Shown here: positions 8,012 through 16,957 of the stretch, one piece after another
Layout of the letters: every line of letters begins with the position of its first letter
Position numbering within the stretch: position 1 is the first letter of the stretch
From: JACPHD01 sp964431805
GTDB taxonomy: Bacteria > Patescibacteriota > Patescibacteriia > Patescibacteriales > GWC2-42-12
Direction: 5' to 3'
Length of the DNA stretch: 64,000 bases
Assembly: GCA_964431805.1 (NCBI GenBank)
Contig: CAYSKV010000001.1
Location: forward strand, 68,979 to 132,978
Translations under genes and position numbers: made by a program
The notes under the pieces: model-generated
What the model saw: only the letters and a program-made list of their open reading frames with translations
What the model was told of the DNA's origin: nothing
The model's database searches: none

Positions 8012-9752
8012 AATTAAAAATTGGTTTAAAAAATATTGGCGCATAATTATTATAACTATAGCGGCCGCCTGTTTTTTTATTGGTACGGCTAGTTTTAATT
8101 ATTTTACGCAATCAACCGATTTTGTTAAATGGTTGTCGCCGGACGAATCGGCTAATTATAATTTTACAAAACTTTATACTCAGGAAGGCGAGCTAACGTT
8201 TTTTGAAAGATATAATATCTTAGCTCACGACATAATTCATCCCAGGAGTATTAGAAGTGATTTCGGTTATTTAAAACCGGTAAGTTTTCTCGGTATTATT
8301 TTAATCTATGGTAAAATCGCTAGTTTAACAACTTATAAAATTATACCTTATTTAACTCCGCTTTTCGCCGCTATCGGAATTATTTTTTATTATTTATTAG
8401 TTAAAATGATTTTTGGCAAACGTAACGCTTTAATTTCAGCTTTAATTTTAAGCGTTTTCCCGCCTTTGGTTTATTATAGCGCTCGTAGCATGTTCCATAA
8501 CGTATTATTCATTGTTTTACTTATAATCAGCCTTTATTTCGCTTGTTTATCGGTTAAAAAGAAAGAAAAAACATCAAATATAAGTAAAGCTAAGGCTGTA
8601 TTTATAGATATTTTACCGGATTTATTCGCCGGCTTAAGCGGCATTTTTTTAGGCTTAACCATCATAACTCGTTCATCAGAATTAATTTGGTTAGCCCCGG
8701 TTTTCTTAATTATTTGGTTGTTTAATATTAAAAAGTTTGGCTTTATTAAGCCGCTAATTTTTATTGCTTGTTTATTTTTTGCTCTTACTCCCGCCATGTA
8801 TTGGAATAAAATATTATATCAATCGTATTGGCGCGGCGGTTATAACGAAATGAACCAGTCTATTATAAATATTGCTGGTGCTAGTTCAAACATTTTAAAA
8901 AGCGGGGTGGTAAATTCCGAAGCGATAAAAAATAGTTTAGTAGAAATAAAAAATAATTTTTTTCATTTTGGTTGGCAACCGTATAAAAGTTTAAAGATGC
9001 TTTATTTTTATTTCGTTAAAATGTTTTATTGGATTTTTTGGCCGGCTCTTTTTGGCTTTTTGCTTTTATTTTCAAAAATAAAAAAGTGGCGCGCTAAGCA
9101 TTATGTTTATTTAATTGCTTTATTTACCGCCGCGGCCATTTTAATATCTTATTATGGCAGTTGGGATTTTCATGACAACCCAGATCCTAAAAGCCGCACT
9201 ATCGGTAATTCTTATACTCGTTATTGGCTGCCGATTTACCTGGGCGCTATTCCTTTGGCTGTTATTTTTCTAGTTAAACTATCAAATTTATTTAGGAAAA
9301 AAATATTAATTTATAGTTTTCGCGTCTTAATGATTTTATTGGTATTTTTTATTTCCATTAGATTTGTTTTAATCGGCTCCGAAGAGGGTTTAATAAAAAC
9401 GGCTAAAAAACAACTAACGGTTCGCGCTGAATATGAACAAGTATTAAAATTAACCGAGAATAACAGCGTTATCGTTACCCAATATCACGATAAGTTTTTA
9501 TTTCCAGCCAGAAAAGTTATTGTTGGCTTATTTGATGATCCTAATATGACGAAAGAATATGCGGTTTTAGCTAAAAAATTACCGGTTTATTACTATAATT
9601 TTACTTTCCCGGAAAAAGATATTAATTATTTAAATAATAAAAAATTACCTGAGTTTAGTTTAAAGATAGAGGCCGTGGAAAAAGTTACTAAAGATTTTAC
9701 GCTATATCGCTTATTGCCGGTAATCGCGACAACAACGCAAGCGATAAAATAG
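8001..9752 (+). CDS. GT39/ArnT-like polyprenol-phosphate-sugar transferase
   Basis: A 583-residue polytopic membrane protein with about eleven helices. After the first helix comes WLSPDESANYNF, which has the acidic pair in the first extracytoplasmic loop typical of GT39/PMT_2 enzymes such as ArnT. These enzymes use polyprenyl-phosphate sugars to glycosylate lipids or proteins outside the membrane. The GT2/DUF2304 pair at 2058-3070 could make such a donor. The C-terminal 130 residues form a soluble domain. Start overlaps the methyltransferase gene. The identity of donor and acceptor is inferred only from family. Confidence 0.75.
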   Translation: MRYKIKNWFKKYWRIIIITIAAACFFIGTASFNYFTQSTDFVKWLSPDESANYNFTKLYTQEGELTFFERYNILAHDIIHPRSIRSDFGYLKPVSFLGIILIYGKIASLTTYKIIPYLTPLFAAIGIIFYYLLVKMIFGKRNALISALILSVFPPLVYYSARSMFHNVLFIVLLIISLYFACLSVKKKEKTSNISKAKAVFIDILPDLFAGLSGIFLGLTIITRSSELIWLAPVFLIIWLFNIKKFGFIKPLIFIACLFFALTPAMYWNKILYQSYWRGGYNEMNQSIINIAGASSNILKSGVVNSEAIKNSLVEIKNNFFHFGWQPYKSLKMLYFYFVKMFYWIFWPALFGFLLLFSKIKKWRAKHYVYLIALFTAAAILISYYGSWDFHDNPDPKSRTIGNSYTRYWLPIYLGAIPLAVIFLVKLSNLFRKKILIYSFRVLMILLVFFISIRFVLIGSEEGLIKTAKKQLTVRAEYEQVLKLTENNSVIVTQYHDKFLFPARKVIVGLFDDPNMTKEYAVLAKKLPVYYYNFTFPEKDINYLNNKKLPEFSLKIEAVEKVTKDFTLYRLLPVIATTTQAIK

Positions 9753-9769
9753 ATTTTATAAATATTTTT

Positions 9770-10900
9770 ATGGAAAACACAAAAAAAATAAATCGTATTG
9801 GCATAGACGCTCGGTTTTACGGCCCAATAGGCAAGGGGTTGGGTAGATATACCCAGGAAGTTGTTGATAACATAATAAAGCTTGATCAAAAAAATAAGTA
9901 CATTATATTTTTGCGTAAAGAAAATTTTTCTGATTTTAAATGTGATGACGTAAGAATAAAGAAAGTATTGGCTAATATAAAATGGTACGGTTTAAGCGAA
10001 CAGATAATTTTTCCTTTTTACATTCTTCGCGAGCGGTTAGATCTAATGCATTTTCCGCATTTTAATGTACCGATTTTTTGCCCGGTTAAATTTATTGTCA
10101 CTATTCACGATTTAATTTTAATAAAATTTCCGACTTTGCGCGCCACTACTTTAGGGCCGGTCGTTTATAAAATAAAAAATTTAGCTTATAAAATTGTGAT
10201 TTCATTAGCGGTTAAGCGAGCTATGAAAATTTTAGCGGTTTCAGAATATACAAAAAAGGCTGTTGTCGAACAATTTAAAGTTGATTCTAAGAAGGTCGTT
10301 GTAACTTATGAAGGCGTAGCCGAATTTTTAAAAACCCCTTTTAGTAAAGACAAAGAAAGTAATTTTAATAATAAACCTTATTTATTATATGTCGGCAATG
10401 GTTACCCGCATAAAAACTTAGAAGGTTTAATAAAAGTTTTTTCCGAAATAAATAAAACTAGACCAGAATTAAAATTAGTTTTAGTCGGCAAAGAAGATTA
10501 TTTTTATAGTCGATTAAAACAATACGCTAAAAATTTTTCTAATAACATTATTTTCCCTGGTTATGTTTCTGATGATAAGTTAAAAGAGTTATACGCTAAC
10601 GCGGCTCTTTATATTTTCCCATCGTTTTATGAAGGCTTTGGCTTGCCGCCGCTTGAAGCTATGGCGCATGGCTTAACGGTTGTAAGTTCGGATAAAACTT
10701 GCTTACCGGAAATACTCGGTGAAGCTGCTTTATATTTTAACCCTGACGATGAAATGGATATGAAAAATAAAATTGAGCAAGCGTTGGCTAATGAAAAATT
10801 GCGTGAGAATTTAATAAATAGGGGATATGAGCAGATAAAAAAATATAGTTGGAAAGATTGTGCGGAGAAAACATTAGAGGTTTATAAAAATAGTTTATAA
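9770..10900 (+). CDS. Glycosyltransferase family 4 (mannosyltransferase-like)
   Basis: A 376-residue GT-B enzyme. IGIDARFYGPIGKGLGRYT is the GT4 N-terminal signature of mannosyl- and rhamnosyl-type enzymes; TIHDLILIKFP and VSEYTKKAV are further family blocks, and the donor site FYEGFGLPPLEAMAHG has the intact E-x7-E motif. It starts 17 bases after the GT39-like gene and ends at a shared convergent terminator, so it is the last gene of this glycan block. Probably cytoplasmic, acting at the membrane surface. Confidence 0.85.
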   Translation: MENTKKINRIGIDARFYGPIGKGLGRYTQEVVDNIIKLDQKNKYIIFLRKENFSDFKCDDVRIKKVLANIKWYGLSEQIIFPFYILRERLDLMHFPHFNVPIFCPVKFIVTIHDLILIKFPTLRATTLGPVVYKIKNLAYKIVISLAVKRAMKILAVSEYTKKAVVEQFKVDSKKVVVTYEGVAEFLKTPFSKDKESNFNNKPYLLYVGNGYPHKNLEGLIKVFSEINKTRPELKLVLVGKEDYFYSRLKQYAKNFSNNIIFPGYVSDDKLKELYANAALYIFPSFYEGFGLPPLEAMAHGLTVVSSDKTCLPEILGEAALYFNPDDEMDMKNKIEQALANEKLRENLINRGYEQIKKYSWKDCAEKTLEVYKNSL

Positions 10901-10913
10901 TAATTTAAAAAAA

Positions 10914-10945
10914 GAGAACCGAGTCGTATAGACCTCGGTTCTTTT
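10914..10945. terminator. Bidirectional intrinsic terminator
   Basis: Stem GAACCGAG (10916-10923) with CTCGGTTC (10934-10941) around a 10-nt loop, flanked by A-rich sequence on the left and TTTT on the right. It sits between the convergent GT4 gene and the minus-strand cold-shock-like gene and can serve both. Confidence 0.85.
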
Positions 10946-10979
10946 AATTGTTACCTCCTAATTTTGCCAGCGGGTGATT

Positions 10980-11819
10980 TCACCCTACGGCCGATAATTT
11001 TTCGATTCGGAAGACTTTCTCAACCCCTATTGCCTCCAATTTGAAGGAAGTGGTTTTCTCGCCTTCGTTGAGATGGGGGATGGTCAAGTTTTTATATTTG
11101 ACGATTTCTCCCTTCTCGAACGTAACCCATTCATGCTGGACGACGAGATTTCTTCTGTGAAATCTGGCGATGCCGGTAGCCGTAGCCAGCGCGCCGATAC
11201 CGTTTGCCTCGTTCCACCAGATTACCCGACCTTGCTTTGTTACCAAACCTTCAGTCGTAATAGCCGGTTTAGGTTCATAACTTTTCGTCGATGCGAGATA
11301 GCTGGGCTTAATCAACCCTTGCAGGATTTTTCTCAGTGATTCCCAAGCCGGCATAGCAGGAACCACAACCTTATTCCCCTTACGAAATGCATATTCGTCC
11401 CATACGGGTTGCGTGGAAAGATAAAATACTCCTCCACGCTTGGTAATGGCTATCTCCCAGATCCGGAAATGGCCAGTTACTAAAATCTCCAGCAACTTGA
11501 AATGATTATCCGGATACTTCGTGTATGGGCCTTTGGTGCCGCCATCAAACACCGGAATATTGCGGATGTATATTTTGATATTATCTTCTTCTGAGTGGTC
11601 ACGTTTTAAAGTGACATCCAGCTGCCCGACTCTTTCCAAACCGTAAAATTTGCCGAAAGAACAAGCGGCCTGGTTAATGGTTAGTGTAACAGCGATTGTG
11701 CCCGGCGTTAAAACGCCGAGATATCCGTTTTCCAGAACTTTGATTTCTCTTCCTTTCTTATCCCTCAAAATAATTTCCACACCTTTACCAATTTCTTCAA
11801 TAATCCTTGAGTCAATCAT
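10980..11819 (-). CDS. Unknown protein with a C-terminal cold-shock-like domain
   Basis: A 279-residue protein of no family I recognise over residues 1-200. Residues about 205-275 resemble a cold-shock domain: QGRVIWWNEANGIGAL parallels the GxVKWFNxxxGxGFI strand, ARFHRRNL parallels the FVHxS strand, and FEKGEIVKY parallels the GxxVxF strand. Nucleic-acid binding is therefore a reasonable inference. The gene differs from its neighbours: it has a strong Shine-Dalgarno GGAGG six bases before ATG, a consensus promoter, and visibly more G/C in codon third positions. These are signs of transfer or of high, regulated expression. It is monocistronic, bounded by a terminator. Confidence 0.6.
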   Translation of the reverse strand: MIDSRIIEEIGKGVEIILRDKKGREIKVLENGYLGVLTPGTIAVTLTINQAACSFGKFYGLERVGQLDVTLKRDHSEEDNIKIYIRNIPVFDGGTKGPYTKYPDNHFKLLEILVTGHFRIWEIAITKRGGVFYLSTQPVWDEYAFRKGNKVVVPAMPAWESLRKILQGLIKPSYLASTKSYEPKPAITTEGLVTKQGRVIWWNEANGIGALATATGIARFHRRNLVVQHEWVTFEKGEIVKYKNLTIPHLNEGEKTTSFKLEAIGVEKVFRIEKLSAVG

Positions 11820-11908
11820 AGAGTTCCTCCGAAAAATAGTTATCCTGCTTGGGTTGGTTATTTGGTTAACGTTTTATTTACTTTGCAAAAGAACAATTGT
11901 AACTTTTT

Positions 11909-11937
11909 ATAATAACATATTGTATCAAATATGTCAA
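11909..11937 (-). promoter_or_regulatory. Sigma-70 promoter of the cold-shock-like gene
   Basis: On the minus strand TTGACA (11932-11937) and TATTAT (11909-11914) are separated by exactly 17 bases. The predicted transcript has an untranslated leader of roughly 80 bases ending in GGAGG (11826-11830). Confidence 0.75.
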
Positions 11938-11961
11938 TAATTGTAAAATAAATAAATATAT

Positions 11962-11991
11962 TTGTCTGAAAATATTTATTTATGTTATAAT
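11962..11991 (+). promoter_or_regulatory. Extended -10 promoter of the DUF4012 gene
   Basis: TGTTATAAT with TATAAT at 11986-11991 and TG at 11983-11984; a TTGTCT at 11962-11967 lies 18 bases upstream. It faces away from the minus-strand promoter in the same 217-base divergent region and precedes the DUF4012 start by 45 bases. Confidence 0.6.
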
Positions 11992-12036
11992 AATGTTGAT
12001 AACTGAACCAAAATTTTTTTTGTTTTAAGAAATTAA

Positions 12037-14775
12037 ATGTCTTCAAATAAATTCCAAAATTTAAAAGTTAATTCGGACGTAAAATCGTCTCGTTTTGTTA
12101 TAGATTTAAAGAAAGATTTAGAGCAAAATAACAACATTAAAGAAGTAAAAAAACGAAGTATAGAAACAAGGGTAGAGGAGAGGCTCGAGAAAATAGCTGA
12201 AATTGATTACAAAGGAGCTTTAAAAAAGGGGAAAGATAAAAGTGGGGCTTATTTTTCTAGTATAAAGAAAACCTTAAAATCAGAAATTTTTTCATTGCCA
12301 AAAATCTCTCTCAACGTTAAAAAAGATCATGAAAAAAAGAGTAAACTTTCCGCATCGCCAGTCGCGCATAGCAATAGTTATTTAATTTTCTTATCAAATC
12401 AACTAACGCTTATTGGTTTAGGAAAATTATTATATATTGTTTTAAAAAAAGTCTTTATTCTATTTTATAAAATTTGTTACGCGGCTGGTTGGGTAATAAT
12501 GTTTATTTTAAGATTAGTTTACTTTTTTGTTTTAGCTATAATTAAACCGATTATTAAAATCGTAAAACCTTTATTTTTTAAATCCCAAGTCGCTCTTTCC
12601 GGAACTTTACATGCTTTACCAACCGGCTACCATTTAACGCAATCCGTTACTTTAGCCGCATCTGCAAAATTATTACATGGATTTAAAACGCGAGCAAAAG
12701 AAAAAAGAGAGAATACCGAATCATTCAGAACAGAACCGATATATAACACTAAGTTTGCTTTATTAAAGCCAGTTTTAGTCTTCGCCGGCATATTATTAAT
12801 TATAATTTTACCGGTTAAAGCGTTTACTTATTATAAAGTTATTGATGATGCTAAGGGTAAAGTTTTAGGCGCTAGCGAAAGCGCTATAGATGATTTAATT
12901 TCTGCAGGACAATCGGCGTTAGGTTTAAATTTTAATCAAGCCGGGCAAGGCTTTGAAAACGCCAGCAATAATTTTTTAAACGCGCAAAATGAACTCGAAA
13001 AAATTAATGGTTTAATATTTTCTATAGCTTCAATTTTACCTGACAAAAATATGCAGCTAGCCGCCGCCAGTAAAAATATTTTGCGCGCCGGCGAAGCGAG
13101 CGCTAATGCGGGTAAAAATTTAAGCTTAGCCATGGAAAGTATTTTTAGTTATAAAGAAAATAGCACTAATAGTATTTTAGAAAATTTAAGTTTACATGGA
13201 CATAACGCCATAAATAATTTAACTGAGTTAGACGAGGCATTAAATCAAATAGATAGCGAAGTCATTCCGGAAGATTACCAAAACCAATTTATTTTATTAA
13301 AACAAAAAACCGGCGAACTTAAACGCGGCTTAGCGGAATTTATTAACTTAACTGATAGCTTGGGCGATTTTTTAGGCGCCAGCATGGATAAGCGTTATTT
13401 ATTAGTCTTCCAAAATAATTCTGAACTGCGCGCTTCGGGCGGCTTTATCGGCAGTTTTGCTTTAATAGATTTTTCTAAAGGCGAGATTAAAAATATAGAA
13501 GTGCCGGGCGGCGGCAGTTATGATACCGAAGCGGGTTTCTTAAAAAAAATAAAAGCGCCAGAACCTTTAGGATTAGTTAGAGCTGATTGGCATTTCTGGG
13601 ACGCTAACTGGTGGCCTGATTGGCCGACTTCGGCGTCTAAATTGGCTTGGTTTTATGAAAATTCCGACGGCTCAACGGTTGATGGCGTGATTAGCTTTAC
13701 ACCTACAGTAATTGAAAATTTATTAAAAATAATTGGCCCGATAGATTTAAAAGATAAATATGGTTTAGTTATTGATGCAGATAATTTTTGGCTAGAAACG
13801 CAAAAATTAGCCGAGCAAAAACCAGACATAACTAAAGAGCCTAAAAAGATAATCGGCGATTTAATGAATAAAATTATTGAGGAGTTGCCTAAACGATTAA
13901 ATAAAGATAATCTAGTGCCTTTATTTAAAACGATTGAAAAATCGTTAGCTAGTAAAAACATTTTATTTTATTTTACGGACGAAAGCTTAGAGGCTAAAGT
14001 TGATGATTTAGGTTGGAGCGGTAGAATCAAAAACACAACCGGTGATTATTTAAATGTGATTAATTCTAATATTGCTGGCGGTAAGAGCGATCGAAAAGTT
14101 AAACAACAAATTATTCATCAAGCCGAGGTTCAGCTGGATGGCTCAATTATAGATAATTTAATTATTAGACGCGCTCATGAAGCAGTAAATCGCGAGCTAT
14201 TTTCTGGCGTTAGAAACGTTGATTGGTTAAGAATTTATGTGCCGCTCGGATCCGAGTTACTAGAAGTTAGCGGTTTTAAACCGGTAGATAAAATATTTTT
14301 TGATAAAGAAATCGCTGGCCTAACCGACGACCCGGAAGTTTTAGCTAGCGAAGGCCAGGCGCAAACCGACGAATCGAGCGGTACAAAAATTTACAACGAG
14401 TTTAATAAAACCGTTTTTGCTAATTGGTCGCAACTAGACCCAGGAGAAACTATTGAAATTAAAATAAAATATAAATTACCTTTTAAATTAACCGATAAAA
14501 AACAACCAGCCAGTCAAGAATTTGCAAATCAGTTACTTGAAAAATTTGGTTCAATTTTAAATCCAAGGGAGAAAAATTTATATTCATATTCTTTGCTAGT
14601 GCAAAAACAACCAGGCATGAATTCGTCGACTATAGAGAGCGAGCTAAGATTAGGCGATAACTTTAAATCAATCTGGAAATACCCGAATAATTTAAATTCT
14701 AATTTAAATGGCTGGTCAATAACCGAAGATTTAAACCAAGACGAAATAATGGCTATAATGGCAGAGGAAAAATAA
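12037..14775 (+). CDS. DUF4012 domain membrane protein
   Basis: A 912-residue protein. Residues 1-130 are charged and cytoplasmic in character; hydrophobic segments lie near 127-180 and a strong helix near 246-265 (VLVFAGILLIIILPVKAF). The exported part has helical repeats (about 290-440) and then the DUF4012 block with NNSELRASGGFIGSFALID and WWPDWPTSASKLAWFYE. The family is widespread in Patescibacteria and some Gram-positive bacteria, function unknown, usually near surface-polysaccharide genes as here. A role in cell-envelope assembly is inferred from context only. It is followed by copy D of the palindrome element and then another anchored protein. Confidence 0.75.
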   Translation: MSSNKFQNLKVNSDVKSSRFVIDLKKDLEQNNNIKEVKKRSIETRVEERLEKIAEIDYKGALKKGKDKSGAYFSSIKKTLKSEIFSLPKISLNVKKDHEKKSKLSASPVAHSNSYLIFLSNQLTLIGLGKLLYIVLKKVFILFYKICYAAGWVIMFILRLVYFFVLAIIKPIIKIVKPLFFKSQVALSGTLHALPTGYHLTQSVTLAASAKLLHGFKTRAKEKRENTESFRTEPIYNTKFALLKPVLVFAGILLIIILPVKAFTYYKVIDDAKGKVLGASESAIDDLISAGQSALGLNFNQAGQGFENASNNFLNAQNELEKINGLIFSIASILPDKNMQLAAASKNILRAGEASANAGKNLSLAMESIFSYKENSTNSILENLSLHGHNAINNLTELDEALNQIDSEVIPEDYQNQFILLKQKTGELKRGLAEFINLTDSLGDFLGASMDKRYLLVFQNNSELRASGGFIGSFALIDFSKGEIKNIEVPGGGSYDTEAGFLKKIKAPEPLGLVRADWHFWDANWWPDWPTSASKLAWFYENSDGSTVDGVISFTPTVIENLLKIIGPIDLKDKYGLVIDADNFWLETQKLAEQKPDITKEPKKIIGDLMNKIIEELPKRLNKDNLVPLFKTIEKSLASKNILFYFTDESLEAKVDDLGWSGRIKNTTGDYLNVINSNIAGGKSDRKVKQQIIHQAEVQLDGSIIDNLIIRRAHEAVNRELFSGVRNVDWLRIYVPLGSELLEVSGFKPVDKIFFDKEIAGLTDDPEVLASEGQAQTDESSGTKIYNEFNKTVFANWSQLDPGETIEIKIKYKLPFKLTDKKQPASQEFANQLLEKFGSILNPREKNLYSYSLLVQKQPGMNSSTIESELRLGDNFKSIWKYPNNLNSNLNGWSITEDLNQDEIMAIMAEEK

Positions 14776-14906
14776 AGCCTTTGAAAACTTTTTCAAAAAA
14801 AGTTTTCAATACTTTCCCCGCCTAAGCGGGATAAACAAAAAATATAACGTATCAAATTAAAATTTAATGGCCGTAGAGTTCTACTCGCTATTAAATTTTA
14901 ATTTGA
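14776..14906 (+). repeat. Intergenic triple-palindrome element, copy D (loop inverted)
   Basis: Fourth copy. First hairpin GAAAACTTTTT/AAAAAGTTTTC keeps pairing with G-C in place of an A-T pair seen elsewhere. A CCCCGCCTAAGCGGG insertion follows. In the third palindrome the loop reads GGCCGTAGAGTTC then TACTCGCT, the reverse complement of the loop in copies A, B, C and E, while the first two hairpins keep the usual orientation. Confidence 0.75.
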
Positions 14907-14922
14907 TTATAATAAATATTAT

Positions 14923-16944
14923 ATGAAAAACAACGAAATAAAAATAAAACAAGGTTCATCGAGTTTATCAGAATTTGTGCAACGACCAATTGCTTCTGAT
15001 GAAGAAGTTGAAGCTTTTGATGAATATGCCGAAAACGAAGCGAAAGAAGAGGAAATAAAAGAAAGCCTAACGAAAATTTACCAAGATGATGACGGTAATA
15101 GAGTTGATGTTAAAAAGATGATAATTAAGCAAAAGCGCGGTTTACTCTTTAACTTATTTACCTTTTTAGTTGTTTTATTTGTTTTCGCCGGCGCAATTTA
15201 CGGCGCTTATAACTATATTTATTTAAAAATTATTAACAGCAAATTATCGGCCACACTTGAGTTTGAAGCTAAAAAAGAAGTAGTTGCTGGCGAAGAATTT
15301 TATTATAACCTTAACTATAAAAATGAAGATAAGGTTAGCTTTGGGAAAATTGAAATAAAAGTTCAATACCCGGATAATTTTATATTTTTAAGTAGCGAAC
15401 CAGCGCCGACAAAAAATAATAATATTTGGGAAATAGCTAATCTTGATCCGCATCGCAGCGATGTCATACGCATAAAAGGCAAATTGGCCGGACCGCTAGA
15501 CTCAACTAATATTATTTTAGCTGATATGACCTATACGCCGCAAAATTTTTCTAGCGAATTTAAAAAATCAACTAGTTTTGAAACTAAAATAAATGACACT
15601 GGGCTTGATTTTTCATTTACTAATTCTTCAAGCGCCGTAGTTAACGAAACTAATGAAATTATAGTAAAATTTAAACCTAAAACTGAAAATTATATTGATA
15701 ATTTCCGTTTAAACATTGAATACCAGGAAGAAGTGGAAATAATTAATACTGAATCAACTAGCCAGGCCAGCGCTCAAACAGCTTCAAGTTCACCCGCCGG
15801 CCAAGTAAATCCTCCGGTTGGTTTAATAATAGCTTCAAGTAGCCCAAACACTTGGCTTTTAAGCAACTTTAATAAGGACAGTAATGAATTTAAAATTAAG
15901 TTTAAAATTAAAGAAAAAAAACAGCCGAGCCTTAATATTAAGCTAAAATTTGAATTACCGGAACAAACTTCTAATTCATTAGGCGAGCAGGCAAACTTAC
16001 CAATAAAATATCATTCTTTTTTTGAAAAAGATTTTATTTATGACGTGATAAAAGGGGATTTAAATATAAATTTAATAATTAATGGTTCGCCGCTTGACCA
16101 GGGCACAGATTTCGGCAAAACTTTAAATTACTCTATTAATTATGCTAATAAGGGAGACACCGCCATGAAAGATGTTTTATTAATGGTGATTTTAGAAAGT
16201 GATTTTCTTGATTGGCAAACTTTAAGCGATCAAAGTAAAGGAACATTAAGCGGCAATACTATTAGTTGGAGCAAGCAAGAGATCCCAGTTTTAGCTGAAT
16301 TGGCCAGCGGCGCTGAAGGCGTGATTGATTTCTCAATAAAATTAAAAAACCAATCAGAAATTGATTTAAGCAAAGCCTACCAAGTTAAAAGTTATGTGCA
16401 ATATAGTATCGGAGGTAAAAGCGTTTCAGCCGATAGCCAAAGCAATACTATAATTAATAAAATCAACAGCGATTTAAATTTATCGGAACAAGTAAGATAT
16501 TTTAATGATGATAATATTGCGGTTGGCTCAGGACCTTTACCGCCTAAAGTTGGGCAAAGCACTAGTTTAAAAGTTTATTGGTCAATTAATAATAATTTAC
16601 ATGAATTAAATGATTTGCAAGTTAGAGTAACCTTGCCAGCCAATGTAAGATGGGATAATAAAAATAGAACGTCCTATGGATTATTAAATTATGATAGCCA
16701 AGCCAATCAAGTTGTTTGGCAATTAGGCCGTCTGCCGACTACGGTTTATAAAGCTGACGCCGAATTTAATATAAGCGTTAACCCGATTGAATCTGACAGA
16801 AATAAAATTATGATAATTTTACCCGGCACTAATATAACTGCTATAGATACTGAAACCGGCGTGCAAATTAATAAAACCTTAAAAGCTAAAACTACTAAGC
16901 TAGAAGATGATAACATGGCCAGTAGCGACGGCATTATAGAATAA
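14923..16944 (+). CDS. Anchored protein with Ig-like/DUF11-type repeats
   Basis: A 673-residue protein with an acidic cytoplasmic N-terminus (about 1-70), one transmembrane helix (about 75-100, LFNLFTFLVVLFVFAGAIYGAY) and a long exported part of beta-rich modules. Segments such as LNYSINYANKGDTAMKDVLLMV and LPPKVGQSTSLKVYWSINN resemble DUF11/CARDB-type Ig-like repeats seen in surface proteins. No catalytic motif is seen. The gene lies between the DUF4012 gene and tgt and is probably structural. Function unknown. Confidence 0.65.
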   Translation: MKNNEIKIKQGSSSLSEFVQRPIASDEEVEAFDEYAENEAKEEEIKESLTKIYQDDDGNRVDVKKMIIKQKRGLLFNLFTFLVVLFVFAGAIYGAYNYIYLKIINSKLSATLEFEAKKEVVAGEEFYYNLNYKNEDKVSFGKIEIKVQYPDNFIFLSSEPAPTKNNNIWEIANLDPHRSDVIRIKGKLAGPLDSTNIILADMTYTPQNFSSEFKKSTSFETKINDTGLDFSFTNSSSAVVNETNEIIVKFKPKTENYIDNFRLNIEYQEEVEIINTESTSQASAQTASSSPAGQVNPPVGLIIASSSPNTWLLSNFNKDSNEFKIKFKIKEKKQPSLNIKLKFELPEQTSNSLGEQANLPIKYHSFFEKDFIYDVIKGDLNINLIINGSPLDQGTDFGKTLNYSINYANKGDTAMKDVLLMVILESDFLDWQTLSDQSKGTLSGNTISWSKQEIPVLAELASGAEGVIDFSIKLKNQSEIDLSKAYQVKSYVQYSIGGKSVSADSQSNTIINKINSDLNLSEQVRYFNDDNIAVGSGPLPPKVGQSTSLKVYWSINNNLHELNDLQVRVTLPANVRWDNKNRTSYGLLNYDSQANQVVWQLGRLPTTVYKADAEFNISVNPIESDRNKIMIILPGTNITAIDTETGVQINKTLKAKTTKLEDDNMASSDGIIE

Positions 16945-16957
16945 AGATGATTTTAGT

